From Cycloclasticus sp. (GTDB lineage: Bacteria; Pseudomonadota; Gammaproteobacteria; Methylococcales; Cycloclasticaceae): a stretch of DNA of 7,300 nucleotides. How positions within the stretch are numbered: position 1 is the first letter of the stretch; every line of letters begins with the position of its first letter. The notes beneath the pieces were generated by a model, which saw nothing but the letters and a program-made list of their open reading frames with translations, was not told the DNA's origin and did no database searches. A program made the translations under genes and the position numbers. Below, in pieces: positions 1-6,810 of the stretch. The DNA is taken from NCBI GenBank assembly GCA_012960055.1, contig DUCA01000156.1:9834-17133 (forward strand), read 5' to 3'.

Positions 1-1110
1 AGCCTGCTGGATATCGTGTTAACACCGATAAGAACACGTGTTGAGAAAACCTATTCAATGCCGTTTGCGCATACAGCCTATGCCAAGGAAATGGCTGTTA
101 ATAGTGAAGGTAAATCGCAATGGCACTACCCGCGGTTATTTTTTGCAGGCTCCCATTTAGCGGATCCGGAAAATGAAAAAAGCGCCGATATTAACAATAA
201 AATACGGACAGGCGTTGGATGGGCCATACTGGCTTGGTTGCTGTTGGTGCTTTTTATAAAGTTAATCAGCGGTAGGCAGCCATTTACGCGTGAAGCCAGC
301 GGTTTTAAGGTTTGCTTATTGACCCTATTGGGCGTTTTCTTCTGGTTAGGCGCGATGGCAAATTTAGCGCCTTACTACCATATTTTAGGCACCGATAAAG
401 TGGGCGAAGATGTTTTGTATCAAGCCATTAAAAGTATCAGAACCGGTTTGGTGATTGGTTCTTTAACCACCATCGTTATGCTGCCTATAGCGATTAGTTT
501 GGGTTTGATGGCAGGTTTCTTTCGAGGCTGGATCGACGATGTTATCCAATACCTCTATACCACGCTCAGCTCGATACCCAGCGTGTTACTGATTGCAGCG
601 GCTATTTTAATGGCGCAGGTGTATATGGCCAATAACCCCGAGTTGTTTACCACCGTTGAAGATAGAGCCGATATGCGTTTATTACTGCTTTGCATGATTT
701 TGGGTGTTACCAGTTGGACGGGGTTGTGCCGTTTATTACGCGCAGAAACCTTGAAGATACGTGAAATGGATTACGTGGTAGCGGCGCAAGCCTTGGGAGT
801 GAAGCGCCTGCAATTATTAAAACGCCATGTGCTGCCAAATGTTATGCACTTGGTCATGATTACCGTGGTGCTGGATTTCAGTGGCTTGGTGCTTGCCGAA
901 GCGGTGCTTTCCTATATTAATATTGGCGTTGACCCATCGACCTACAGTTGGGGCAATATGATTAATACCTCTCGACTTGAAATGGCGCGTGAGCCCATTG
1001 TTTGGTGGTCATTGGCGGCATCTTTTATTTTCATGTTTACGCTAGTGTTGGCGGCCAATTTATTTGCCGATGTAGTGCGTGATGCCTTTGATCCTCGCTC
1101 CAATAATTAA
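1..1110 (+). CDS. Peptide-type ABC transporter permease (OppC/DppC/YejE class), 5' partial
   Basis: Inner-membrane channel subunit of a di/oligopeptide-type ABC importer. The reading frame is open to base 1 with no stop, so the true start lies upstream; the GTG at 16 is only the first start-like codon. Counting codons from base 1, a soluble stretch of about 70 residues is followed by hydrophobic segments near 71-90, 103-122, 147-172, 190-208, 225-243, 282-303 and 334-355. Family marks are the GTDKVGEDVL box (130-139), which matches the GTDxxGRDVL signature of OppC-type permeases, and the cytoplasmic EAA loop (about 260-279, AA..G ending in LP), which docks on the ATPase. The C-terminus VRDAFDPR is also typical of the class. 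At 369 or more codons it exceeds the usual 300-340 residues, so an extended N-terminal region is likely. The double ATPase two genes downstream is the probable motor. The substrate cannot be read from the sequence. The family call is secure; the Opp, Dpp or Yej subtype is not. Confidence 0.93.
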   Translation, partial: SLLDIVLTPIRTRVEKTYSMPFAHTAYAKEMAVNSEGKSQWHYPRLFFAGSHLADPENEKSADINNKIRTGVGWAILAWLLLVLFIKLISGRQPFTREASGFKVCLLTLLGVFFWLGAMANLAPYYHILGTDKVGEDVLYQAIKSIRTGLVIGSLTTIVMLPIAISLGLMAGFFRGWIDDVIQYLYTTLSSIPSVLLIAAAILMAQVYMANNPELFTTVEDRADMRLLLLCMILGVTSWTGLCRLLRAETLKIREMDYVVAAQALGVKRLQLLKRHVLPNVMHLVMITVVLDFSGLVLAEAVLSYINIGVDPSTYSWGNMINTSRLEMAREPIVWWSLAASFIFMFTLVLAANLFADVVRDAFDPRSNN

Positions 1111-1116
1111 CATAAT
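1088..1116 (+). promoter_or_regulatory. Possible sigma-70 promoter for serB
   Basis: TTGATC (1088-1093, four of six consensus bases) and CATAAT (1111-1116, five of six) are separated by the optimal 17 bp. They straddle the stop codon of the permease gene. Transcription would begin near 1123, leaving a leader of about 26 bases before serB. The gap from 1111 to 1148 is very AT-rich, so chance matches are easy. This is inference from the base pattern only. Read-through from the permease gene would also supply serB. Confidence 0.3.
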
Positions 1117-1148
1117 TTACTTTAAATAAAACTTATAAATTTTGATAA

Positions 1149-1976
1149 ATGAATAAATATATTTTCCATAAAAATAGTTTCTCGATTAATGAATTAAATT
1201 CAATTGAAATAGCATTTTCTAAAACACCAATCGCTAAGGCAAATTTTTATACCTTAGATTCTAACGAGTCTGTTGATTTAACGGCTATACGCGAACAGCT
1301 CAGTTGTGATGTGAACGTTCTAAATGATTCATTCGATGGCCAGGCTGTTCGCCTACTCGTGACGGATATGGACTCGACGCTTATCTCCATTGAATGTATC
1401 GATGAAATTGCAGATATGTTGGGCATTAAGGCGCAAGTGTCAGCGATAACAGAAGCCGCTATGCGAGGTGAGCTGGACTTTGAATCATCGTTAACGCAGC
1501 GTGTCGCCTTGTTGAAAGGTCTGCCTGTAGAAGAGCTTCAGCGGGTGTATGACGAGCGCTTAACGCTTAACCCAGGGGCGCAAGAGTTGATTGCTTTCCT
1601 TAAAGAATCAAATATTAAACTGGCCTTGGTATCCGGTGGTTTTACCTTCTTCACGGATAAATTAAAAGATAGGCTAGGCTTAGATTACACCTTAGCTAAT
1701 ACCTTAGGCGTAGAAGACGGTCGTTTAACCGGAAAAGTGGTTGGTGCAATTATTGGTGCACAAGCGAAGGCGGATCTGCTACTAGCGTTAGTGAATGAAT
1801 TAGCGATTGAAACCGAGCAAGTCATTGCCATGGGTGATGGGGCGAATGATTTATTGATGATGAATGAAGCGGGCTTAAGTGTCGCCTATCACGCCAAACC
1901 GACGGTACAAGAACAAACGGATATTCAGTTAAATAACGCGGGTTTAAACGCCGTTGTGGACCTGTTAAAAGCGTAA
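1149..1976 (+). CDS. serB: Phosphoserine phosphatase SerB
   Basis: Hydrolyses O-phosphoserine to serine and phosphate, the last step of serine synthesis from 3-phosphoglycerate; Mg2+-dependent and cytosolic. It is a haloacid dehalogenase superfamily enzyme with all motifs intact. Motif I is DMDST (73-77, nucleophile Asp73, acid/base Asp75), followed by the SerB-typical ECIDE (82-86) and the substrate-loop AMRGELDF with Arg106. Motif II is SGG (162-164), the motif III lysine is Lys207, and motif IV is GDGANDL (229-235). Only about 70 residues precede motif I, fewer than in E. coli SerB (322 aa against 275 here), so the N-terminal domain is shorter and is not clearly recognisable. A TAA directly precedes the ATG, which fixes the start at 1149. 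No Shine-Dalgarno sequence is evident. The gene lies 38 bp after the permease and 5 bp before the ATPase of a peptide transporter, an unusual place for serB. The first roughly 100 bases are AT-rich compared with the rest. Confidence 0.96.
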   Translation: MNKYIFHKNSFSINELNSIEIAFSKTPIAKANFYTLDSNESVDLTAIREQLSCDVNVLNDSFDGQAVRLLVTDMDSTLISIECIDEIADMLGIKAQVSAITEAAMRGELDFESSLTQRVALLKGLPVEELQRVYDERLTLNPGAQELIAFLKESNIKLALVSGGFTFFTDKLKDRLGLDYTLANTLGVEDGRLTGKVVGAIIGAQAKADLLLALVNELAIETEQVIAMGDGANDLLMMNEAGLSVAYHAKPTVQEQTDIQLNNAGLNAVVDLLKA

Positions 1977-1981
1977 GCAGT

Positions 1982-3982
1982 ATGTCGCAACCCTTATTAT
2001 CAATTCAAGGCTTAAAAACCCAGTTTAATCAACAGCCTGACACCCTAAGGGCTGTTGATGGCATAAGCTTTGATATTGCTGAAGGGGAAACGTTTGCCTT
2101 AGTCGGTGAGAGCGGTTGTGGTAAGTCTGTGTCCGCCTTGTCAGTGTTACGCTTATTGCCAAGCAATGCGCAAATAACGGCGGGAAAGGTGCTTTACCGT
2201 GGTGTGGATTTACTGCGGATGCCTGAAAAAGATATGCGCGATATTCGTGGTGCGCGTATCTCCATGATCTTCCAAGACCCAATGACATCATTGAATCCAG
2301 TGATGAGTATTGGTGAACAAATTGCTGAAACAGTCATCCTACATAAACGACAAGCGGCGGCTGTTGTTCGGGCGAAGGTTATTAGTTTAATTAAGCAGGT
2401 AGGGATGCCGGATGCGGAAGAGCGCTATGCGGCGTTTCCACATCAATTGTCAGGGGGTATGCGTCAGCGCGTGATGATTGCGATGGCGCTGGCGAATGAG
2501 CCCGATTTGCTGATAGCCGATGAGCCTACTACGGCTTTGGACGTGACGATTCAAGCGCAAATTTTACAGTTATTAAAAGACCTGCAGCGTCAAACAGGTA
2601 TGTCGTTGTGGATTATTACCCACGACCTCGGCATTGTTGCGGACATCGCTGACAGGGTGGCCGTTATGTATGCGGGTCAATTGGTTGAAGTGGCCCGGCG
2701 TGACGATTTTTTTACACGCCCTGCGCATCCCTATAGCCAGCGGCTGTTTGATTCACTGCCCAAAATGGATAAACGTGAGGAAGCACTGGTGACCTTATCG
2801 GGTTCCGTACCTAAGTTGTCAGCTGAGTTTAGCGGCTGTCGTTTTGCCGAGCGTTGTGATTATAAAGAAGCTAATTGTGATGAAGGCACAGAGGTCAAAT
2901 GGCAAGCGTTATCTCAGGTTCACCAAGTACGTTGTGTCAAGCATACTGAGCTTGTGCGCAGAGAACACGTCCCATCGATGCCCGTTTCTCCAAACAATCA
3001 GACGCTTGGGAAGTCTTCATTGACGGTCAAGAACGTGAAAATTCATTTCCCGATTAAAAAAGGCTTACTGAAGCGGACAGTCGGACAGGTTAAAGCGGTG
3101 GACGGGGTGAGTTTCGAATTACAACCAGGTACCACCACGGCTTTAGTGGGCGAATCTGGCTGTGGCAAAACCACCTTAGGCAAAGGGTTGTTGAGGCTAC
3201 TGCCGCTAACGTCGGGTCAAGTCCATTACGATGGCTGTGATTTAACAGCGCTTAGCGAACAAGACTTCAGTGGCTATCGCGAGCAATTACAAATTATCTT
3301 TCAAGACCCGTTTTCATCCATGAATCCTAGAATGTTGGTGGGCGATATATTGGAAGAAGGCTTGAAAGCCTTAAGACCCAATTTAAGTGATGCTGAGGTG
3401 CAGCAACAATGCGATGAGTTATTGCTTAAGGTTGGGCTGAGCACCGATGTTAGGCAACGTTACCCACATGAGTTTTCAGGTGGCCAACGCCAGCGACTGT
3501 GTATCGCACGCGCATTAGCGGTTAAGCCATCCGTTATTGTTTGTGATGAGCCGACCAGTGCGTTAGATGTGTCAGTACAAGCGCAAGTATTGAACTTGCT
3601 GAAGGGGTTACAAAAAGAACAGGGTCTGAGTTATTTATTTATCACGCATGATTTGTCGGTGGTATCTTATTTGGCTGATACCGTCGCGGTGATGTATTTA
3701 GGGCGTATTGTAGAAGAGGGTTCGGTTGAAGACGTGTTAAAAAAACCTGCGCACCCGTATACAAAGGCGTTAATCGATGCGGTGCCAACGTGGGACAAGC
3801 AACAGCAGCGAAAAGTGATTAAGCTGCCAGATAATATGCCGTCACCGTCTAACCCACCAAGTGGTTGTCATTTTCATACCCGTTGTGGGCAAGCCATGCC
3901 GCAATGTAGTGAACAGAAACCAGCAAATATTCGCTTAAGTCCTAGTCATGAAGTGAGCTGTTTACTGTTTAAGAGCGAGTGA
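1982..3982 (+). CDS. Double ABC ATPase of a peptide importer (OppD-OppF-type fusion)
   Basis: Cytoplasmic motor that couples ATP hydrolysis to import of peptide-like solutes, with both ATPase halves in one 666-residue chain. Half 1 has Walker A GESGCGKS (42-49), Q-loop Gln98, signature LSGGM (156-160), Walker B LLIADEP (176-182) and switch His214. Half 2 has Walker A GESGCGKT (390-397), Gln441, signature FSGGQ (498-502), Walker B VIVCDEP (518-524) and His556. All catalytic residues are present in both halves, so both ATP sites should be active. Each half ends in an oligopeptide-type C-terminal extension beginning with PAHPY (247-251 and 589-593) and carrying four cysteines (286, 292, 299, 318 and 629, 635, 642, 660). 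YejF and GsiA in E. coli are similar fusions but shorter. The 5-bp gap after serB suggests cotranscription and perhaps translational coupling. The permease two genes upstream is the likely partner. Exact substrate unknown. Confidence 0.95.
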   Translation: MSQPLLSIQGLKTQFNQQPDTLRAVDGISFDIAEGETFALVGESGCGKSVSALSVLRLLPSNAQITAGKVLYRGVDLLRMPEKDMRDIRGARISMIFQDPMTSLNPVMSIGEQIAETVILHKRQAAAVVRAKVISLIKQVGMPDAEERYAAFPHQLSGGMRQRVMIAMALANEPDLLIADEPTTALDVTIQAQILQLLKDLQRQTGMSLWIITHDLGIVADIADRVAVMYAGQLVEVARRDDFFTRPAHPYSQRLFDSLPKMDKREEALVTLSGSVPKLSAEFSGCRFAERCDYKEANCDEGTEVKWQALSQVHQVRCVKHTELVRREHVPSMPVSPNNQTLGKSSLTVKNVKIHFPIKKGLLKRTVGQVKAVDGVSFELQPGTTTALVGESGCGKTTLGKGLLRLLPLTSGQVHYDGCDLTALSEQDFSGYREQLQIIFQDPFSSMNPRMLVGDILEEGLKALRPNLSDAEVQQQCDELLLKVGLSTDVRQRYPHEFSGGQRQRLCIARALAVKPSVIVCDEPTSALDVSVQAQVLNLLKGLQKEQGLSYLFITHDLSVVSYLADTVAVMYLGRIVEEGSVEDVLKKPAHPYTKALIDAVPTWDKQQQRKVIKLPDNMPSPSNPPSGCHFHTRCGQAMPQCSEQKPANIRLSPSHEVSCLLFKSE

Positions 3983-5555
3983 CATCGATAATAATTTTAA
4001 GCGTTTGACCGGGTTTTAAGTATTTCTTATTTAAGACGTTCCAGCGTTTTAGATCGTCAATACTGACTTTAAACTTTTTCGAAATGAGGTACAAAGAATC
4101 GCCATTTCTAATCGTGTAACGAATGGTTTGGTTCTTACGTGAACGGGTTAATTGAGTCGTTGGGCTAGAATGCGAATGTTTGCCCCATATCACTAATTTT
4201 TGCCCAATTCTTAAGGTATCACTCGGTGCCATGGCATTCCACTTGGCCAGTTGGCGAACACCTACTTGATATTGTTTGGCGATAGCCCAAAAAGAATCAC
4301 CCGATTGAATGCGATACTCGATTTTGTAGCCTTTGCGCGCGGTATTAATAATCGCATTTTTTCGCATCGCAACACTATTGGAATACAGGGCGGTGTTGTA
4401 ATTAGCAGTGGGGATCAATAAATGTTTGCCCGCTCTAATGGTGTTATTACGAATGCCATTAGCCTGCCTTATTTGCGCAACCGTTGTTCGATAACGTCTT
4501 GCAATATGACCGATGGTTTCTCCAGACTTTACCTTATGTCGAACCCACTTTAGCCTTTGCGAATCAAAAATTTCTGCGATACGTGATTTAAAAAGGGGCG
4601 CCTTTTCGATAGGAATTAACAGGTAATGTGGCCCAGTAGGGCTTGTCGCCCACTGGTTGTAAGAAGGGTTTAAAACGTACAGCTCTTCAATGCTAATATC
4701 TGCTAATTCAGCTGCTCTAGCCAAGTCGATTTGTTTGACAATATCAACACGTTCAAAAAATGGTTTGTTTGGAATGGGTAGCAGTTTGAAATTGTACTTT
4801 TCAGCGTTCGCCATAATAGTGGCAATGGCGATAAGCTTAGGTACGTAGTGTTTGGTTTCCTTGCCTAGCGATAACGACCAAAAATCATGAGGCTTACCGG
4901 CTCGCTTGTTTTTGCGAATGGCAGAAGAAAGGGTCCCGCCGCCAGCATTGTATGCCGCTAAACCCAATAACCAGTTGTTATCAAAGCGCTTAGACAGCTG
5001 AGTAAGGTAATTAAGCGCCGCGGTGGTGGAGGTATAAACATCACGTCGTCCGTCATACCACCAAGTTTGTTCAAGCCCAAAAGCGCGCCCGGTTGATGGG
5101 ATAAATTGCCAAAGCCCAGCGGCTCTACCGTGTGAGTAGGCAAAGGGTCGATAAGCACTTTCTACAATCGGTAGCAGGGCTAATTCACCAGGAATACCGC
5201 GTTTTTCAATTTCATTCACAATATAAAAAAGGTAAGGCGCGGCATTTTTTTGTACACGGTGTAAGTACTCAGGGTGCCGGCTATACCAATTAATTTCAGC
5301 CTGAACGAGCTTATTATTGATGGCGGGTAGTTGATACAACGCAAAGAGTCGTTGCCATAAGGTTTTTGGTAACACGACAACAGCGGGCTGAATCGTTTTC
5401 TCGATGAGCGGTGAAGAGATGGATGGGGCATCTACAATTTTGATGAACTTAGTCGCTTCAAGTGGTCTAATTTTTGATGGAGCGCACGAAATAAGCGCAA
5501 AAGAGCTAATAAATAAAAGAAACTTAAGCGGTTTATTTGTGATTAAATAATGCAT
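3969..5555 (-). CDS. mltD: Membrane-bound lytic murein transglycosylase D, three LysM repeats
   Basis: Cleaves the MurNAc-GlcNAc bond of peptidoglycan, leaving 1,6-anhydro ends, during wall remodelling. The N-terminus has basic residues, a hydrophobic run and a lipobox LISC with Cys24 as lipidation site; Ala at +2 predicts outer-membrane sorting. The transglycosylase domain (about 104-255) holds the catalytic glutamate in VESAYRP (Glu132), followed by AAGLWQFIPSTGR (145-157), AAYNAG (200-205) and the ETKHYVPK block (233-240), close to E. coli MltD. An MltD-typical region (about 265-318) follows, then three LysM peptidoglycan-binding repeats at about 338-382, 413-456 and 479-522. E. coli MltD has two LysM repeats in 452 residues; here there are 528 residues in total. 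The ATG at 5555 is the only ATG after an in-frame stop at 5577-5579. There is no clear Shine-Dalgarno sequence. The 3' end overlaps the convergent ATPase gene by 14 bp. Confidence 0.95.
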   Translation of the reverse strand: MHYLITNKPLKFLLFISSFALISCAPSKIRPLEATKFIKIVDAPSISSPLIEKTIQPAVVVLPKTLWQRLFALYQLPAINNKLVQAEINWYSRHPEYLHRVQKNAAPYLFYIVNEIEKRGIPGELALLPIVESAYRPFAYSHGRAAGLWQFIPSTGRAFGLEQTWWYDGRRDVYTSTTAALNYLTQLSKRFDNNWLLGLAAYNAGGGTLSSAIRKNKRAGKPHDFWSLSLGKETKHYVPKLIAIATIMANAEKYNFKLLPIPNKPFFERVDIVKQIDLARAAELADISIEELYVLNPSYNQWATSPTGPHYLLIPIEKAPLFKSRIAEIFDSQRLKWVRHKVKSGETIGHIARRYRTTVAQIRQANGIRNNTIRAGKHLLIPTANYNTALYSNSVAMRKNAIINTARKGYKIEYRIQSGDSFWAIAKQYQVGVRQLAKWNAMAPSDTLRIGQKLVIWGKHSHSSPTTQLTRSRKNQTIRYTIRNGDSLYLISKKFKVSIDDLKRWNVLNKKYLKPGQTLKIIIDVTRS

Positions 5556-5593
5556 TGAGGACGATGAATATTGGGGTTAATGTTAGTCAGCCA

Positions 5594-5599
5594 ATTATA
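5594..5599 (-). promoter_or_regulatory. mltD: Candidate -10 element for mltD
   Basis: On the minus strand this reads TATAAT, a perfect sigma-70 -10 hexamer. It would start transcription near 5587 and leave a leader of about 32 bases before the mltD ATG. No good -35 hexamer stands 16-18 bp upstream, where the sequence already lies inside the opposing methyltransferase gene. No extended -10 TG is present either. The site therefore rests on one hexamer and its position. I see no convincing plus-strand promoter for the methyltransferase gene in the same 57-bp gap (5556-5612). Confidence 0.4.
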
Positions 5600-5612
5600 G
5601 ATTGTTTAAACC

Positions 5613-6404
5613 ATGTCGAATGAAAAAATCTCACACATAGACGGACCCATTGAACTTCGTCATTGGTTTGAAACACCAATTGGTGAGGCCTATAGGCACG
5701 CTGAGGCTAATTTATTAAGCGCTAAGCTGAGTGAAAATTTTAGGGTCGAAGTGTTACAACTGGATTTCGTTGGTTGGGAAGAAGAATTTCACCAAGCCAT
5801 GCGATTTGCGCATTATACGATTTTAGACCACACAACGAATGATTCGACTCAATATACGCGTGTTGTTGGAGAAGCTGAAAGTTTACCGATTGATACCCAC
5901 AGCGTTGATATTGTCATTATGCCGCATACCTTAGAATTTGAAGATGATCCTCACCAAGTGTTGCGTGAGGTCAGTCGGGTGTTGAAGCCAGAAGGCATCG
6001 TTTTATTAATGGGCTTTAACCCGTGGGCGTTTTGGCATTTACCTCGATTTCACCCAAGGTTTAAACAAAAAACACCTTGGAATGGGCGTTTTATTAGTCG
6101 TTATCGAGTGATTGATTGGTTAAAATTATTAAACTTTGAGATTGAAGTTAGTCAAGGCTGTTGCTTATTCCCACTGGCTAAGAAACGCTCAGCAAGCAAT
6201 AGCAAACAAACAGTGGTTGGAAAAATAGCATCGTGGCTGCCCTTTGTTCCAGCGGCCTATTTTGTGATGGGAGTAAAACGTGTATCAGGTGGCACGTCGG
6301 TTTTCCATCTGCAAGATTTAAAGAATAAATTCATGTCATCACCTCTAGCAAAACCAGCAACAAAGACAATACATGTTGAAAAAAAGCGTGCAAATATACA
6401 CTGA
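5613..6404 (+). CDS. YafS-like class I SAM-dependent methyltransferase, degenerate motif I
   Basis: Putative methyltransferase of the UbiE/Methyltransf_11 type; substrate unknown. The second half of the Rossmann-like fold is recognisable: [17 protein letters not shown] (87-103, the acidic post-II segment and strand 4), the helix [15 protein letters not shown] (114-128) and the strand IVLLMGFNP (129-137). The glycine-rich SAM loop (normally E/DxGxGxG) is replaced by LQLDFVGW (48-55), so cofactor binding is not assured. The C-terminal segment beyond about residue 235 is lysine-rich, probably flexible, and overlaps rnhA. Its position beside mltD, rnhA and dnaQ matches E. coli yafS, which supports orthology. 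A TAA at 5607-5609 just before the ATG limits the start to 5613 or later; no Shine-Dalgarno sequence is seen. The fold assignment is fairly secure; enzymatic activity is not. Confidence 0.85.
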   Translation: MSNEKISHIDGPIELRHWFETPIGEAYRHAEANLLSAKLSENFRVEVLQLDFVGWEEEFHQAMRFAHYTILDHTTNDSTQYTRVVGEAESLPIDTHSVDIVIMPHTLEFEDDPHQVLREVSRVLKPEGIVLLMGFNPWAFWHLPRFHPRFKQKTPWNGRFISRYRVIDWLKLLNFEIEVSQGCCLFPLAKKRSASNSKQTVVGKIASWLPFVPAAYFVMGVKRVSGGTSVFHLQDLKNKFMSSPLAKPATKTIHVEKKRANIH

Positions 6405-6810
6405 CGGCGCATGCCGTGGAAACCCGGGTATTGGCGGTTGGGGTGCAAGCCTTAATTACAACGGCAAACGTAAAGAAATTTACGGTGGCGAGCCTGAAAC
6501 CACCAATAACCGAATGGAAATGACCGCGGTAATCGAAGCGCTTAAAGCCTTAAAAGAACCCAGTTATTTAACCATAAACAGCGATTCAAAATACGTACTA
6601 AACGGAATTAATGAATGGCTACCGAATTGGAAAAAACGTAATTGGAAAACCGCCAGCAGAAAGCCGGTTAAAAATGTCGACCTGTGGCAAGCGTTAGATG
6701 CGTTGACCCAAGCGCATACCATTGAATGGGTCTGGGTTAAAGGCCACAGCGGTAACCTGGGTAATGACCGAGCCGATGAATTAGCCAATATGGGGATTGA
6801 TTCGTTATGA
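6373..6810 (+). CDS. rnhA: Ribonuclease HI
   Basis: Endonuclease that cuts the RNA strand of RNA-DNA hybrids, removing primers and R-loops in the cytoplasm; needs Mg2+. At 145 residues it is close to the E. coli enzyme (155). The full active site is present: Asp11 (in [11 protein letters not shown]), Glu49 (in NNRMEM), Asp71 (in NSDSKYV) and Asp135 (in NDRADELA), with the catalytic-loop histidine His125 in WVKGHSG. Each is one position later than in E. coli (D10, E48, D70, H124, D134). The basic, Trp-rich handle is visible as WKKRNWK (86-92). The start MLKK matches the family's usual N-terminus, so the 32-bp overlap with the methyltransferase gene is probably real. It ends in ATGA shared with dnaQ. 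In E. coli rnhA and dnaQ are divergent; here they run in the same direction. Confidence 0.98.
   Translation: MLKKSVQIYTDGACRGNPGIGGWGASLNYNGKRKEIYGGEPETTNNRMEMTAVIEALKALKEPSYLTINSDSKYVLNGINEWLPNWKKRNWKTASRKPVKNVDLWQALDALTQAHTIEWVWVKGHSGNLGNDRADELANMGIDSL

Noticed and set aside
2025..2291. Minus-strand open frame of 88 codons inside the ATPase gene
   Set aside because: It lies wholly antisense to the Walker A and Q-loop coding region, and its translation has no domain or family pattern.
2099..3190. Near-identical Walker A blocks considered as a DNA repeat or recombination scar
   Set aside because: The two blocks are the equivalent motifs of the two ATPase halves; the surrounding protein sequence has diverged, so it is an old domain duplication, not a recent repeat.
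4958..5158. Minus-strand open frame of 66 codons inside mltD
   Set aside because: It is out of frame within the conserved transglycosylase domain of mltD; a shadow frame.
5216..5431. Minus-strand open frame of 71 codons inside mltD
   Set aside because: It is an alternative frame of the mltD N-terminal region with no recognisable features.
6257..6448. Minus-strand open frame across the methyltransferase-rnhA junction
   Set aside because: It is antisense to two well-supported genes and has no signal peptide, domain or ribosome-binding site.
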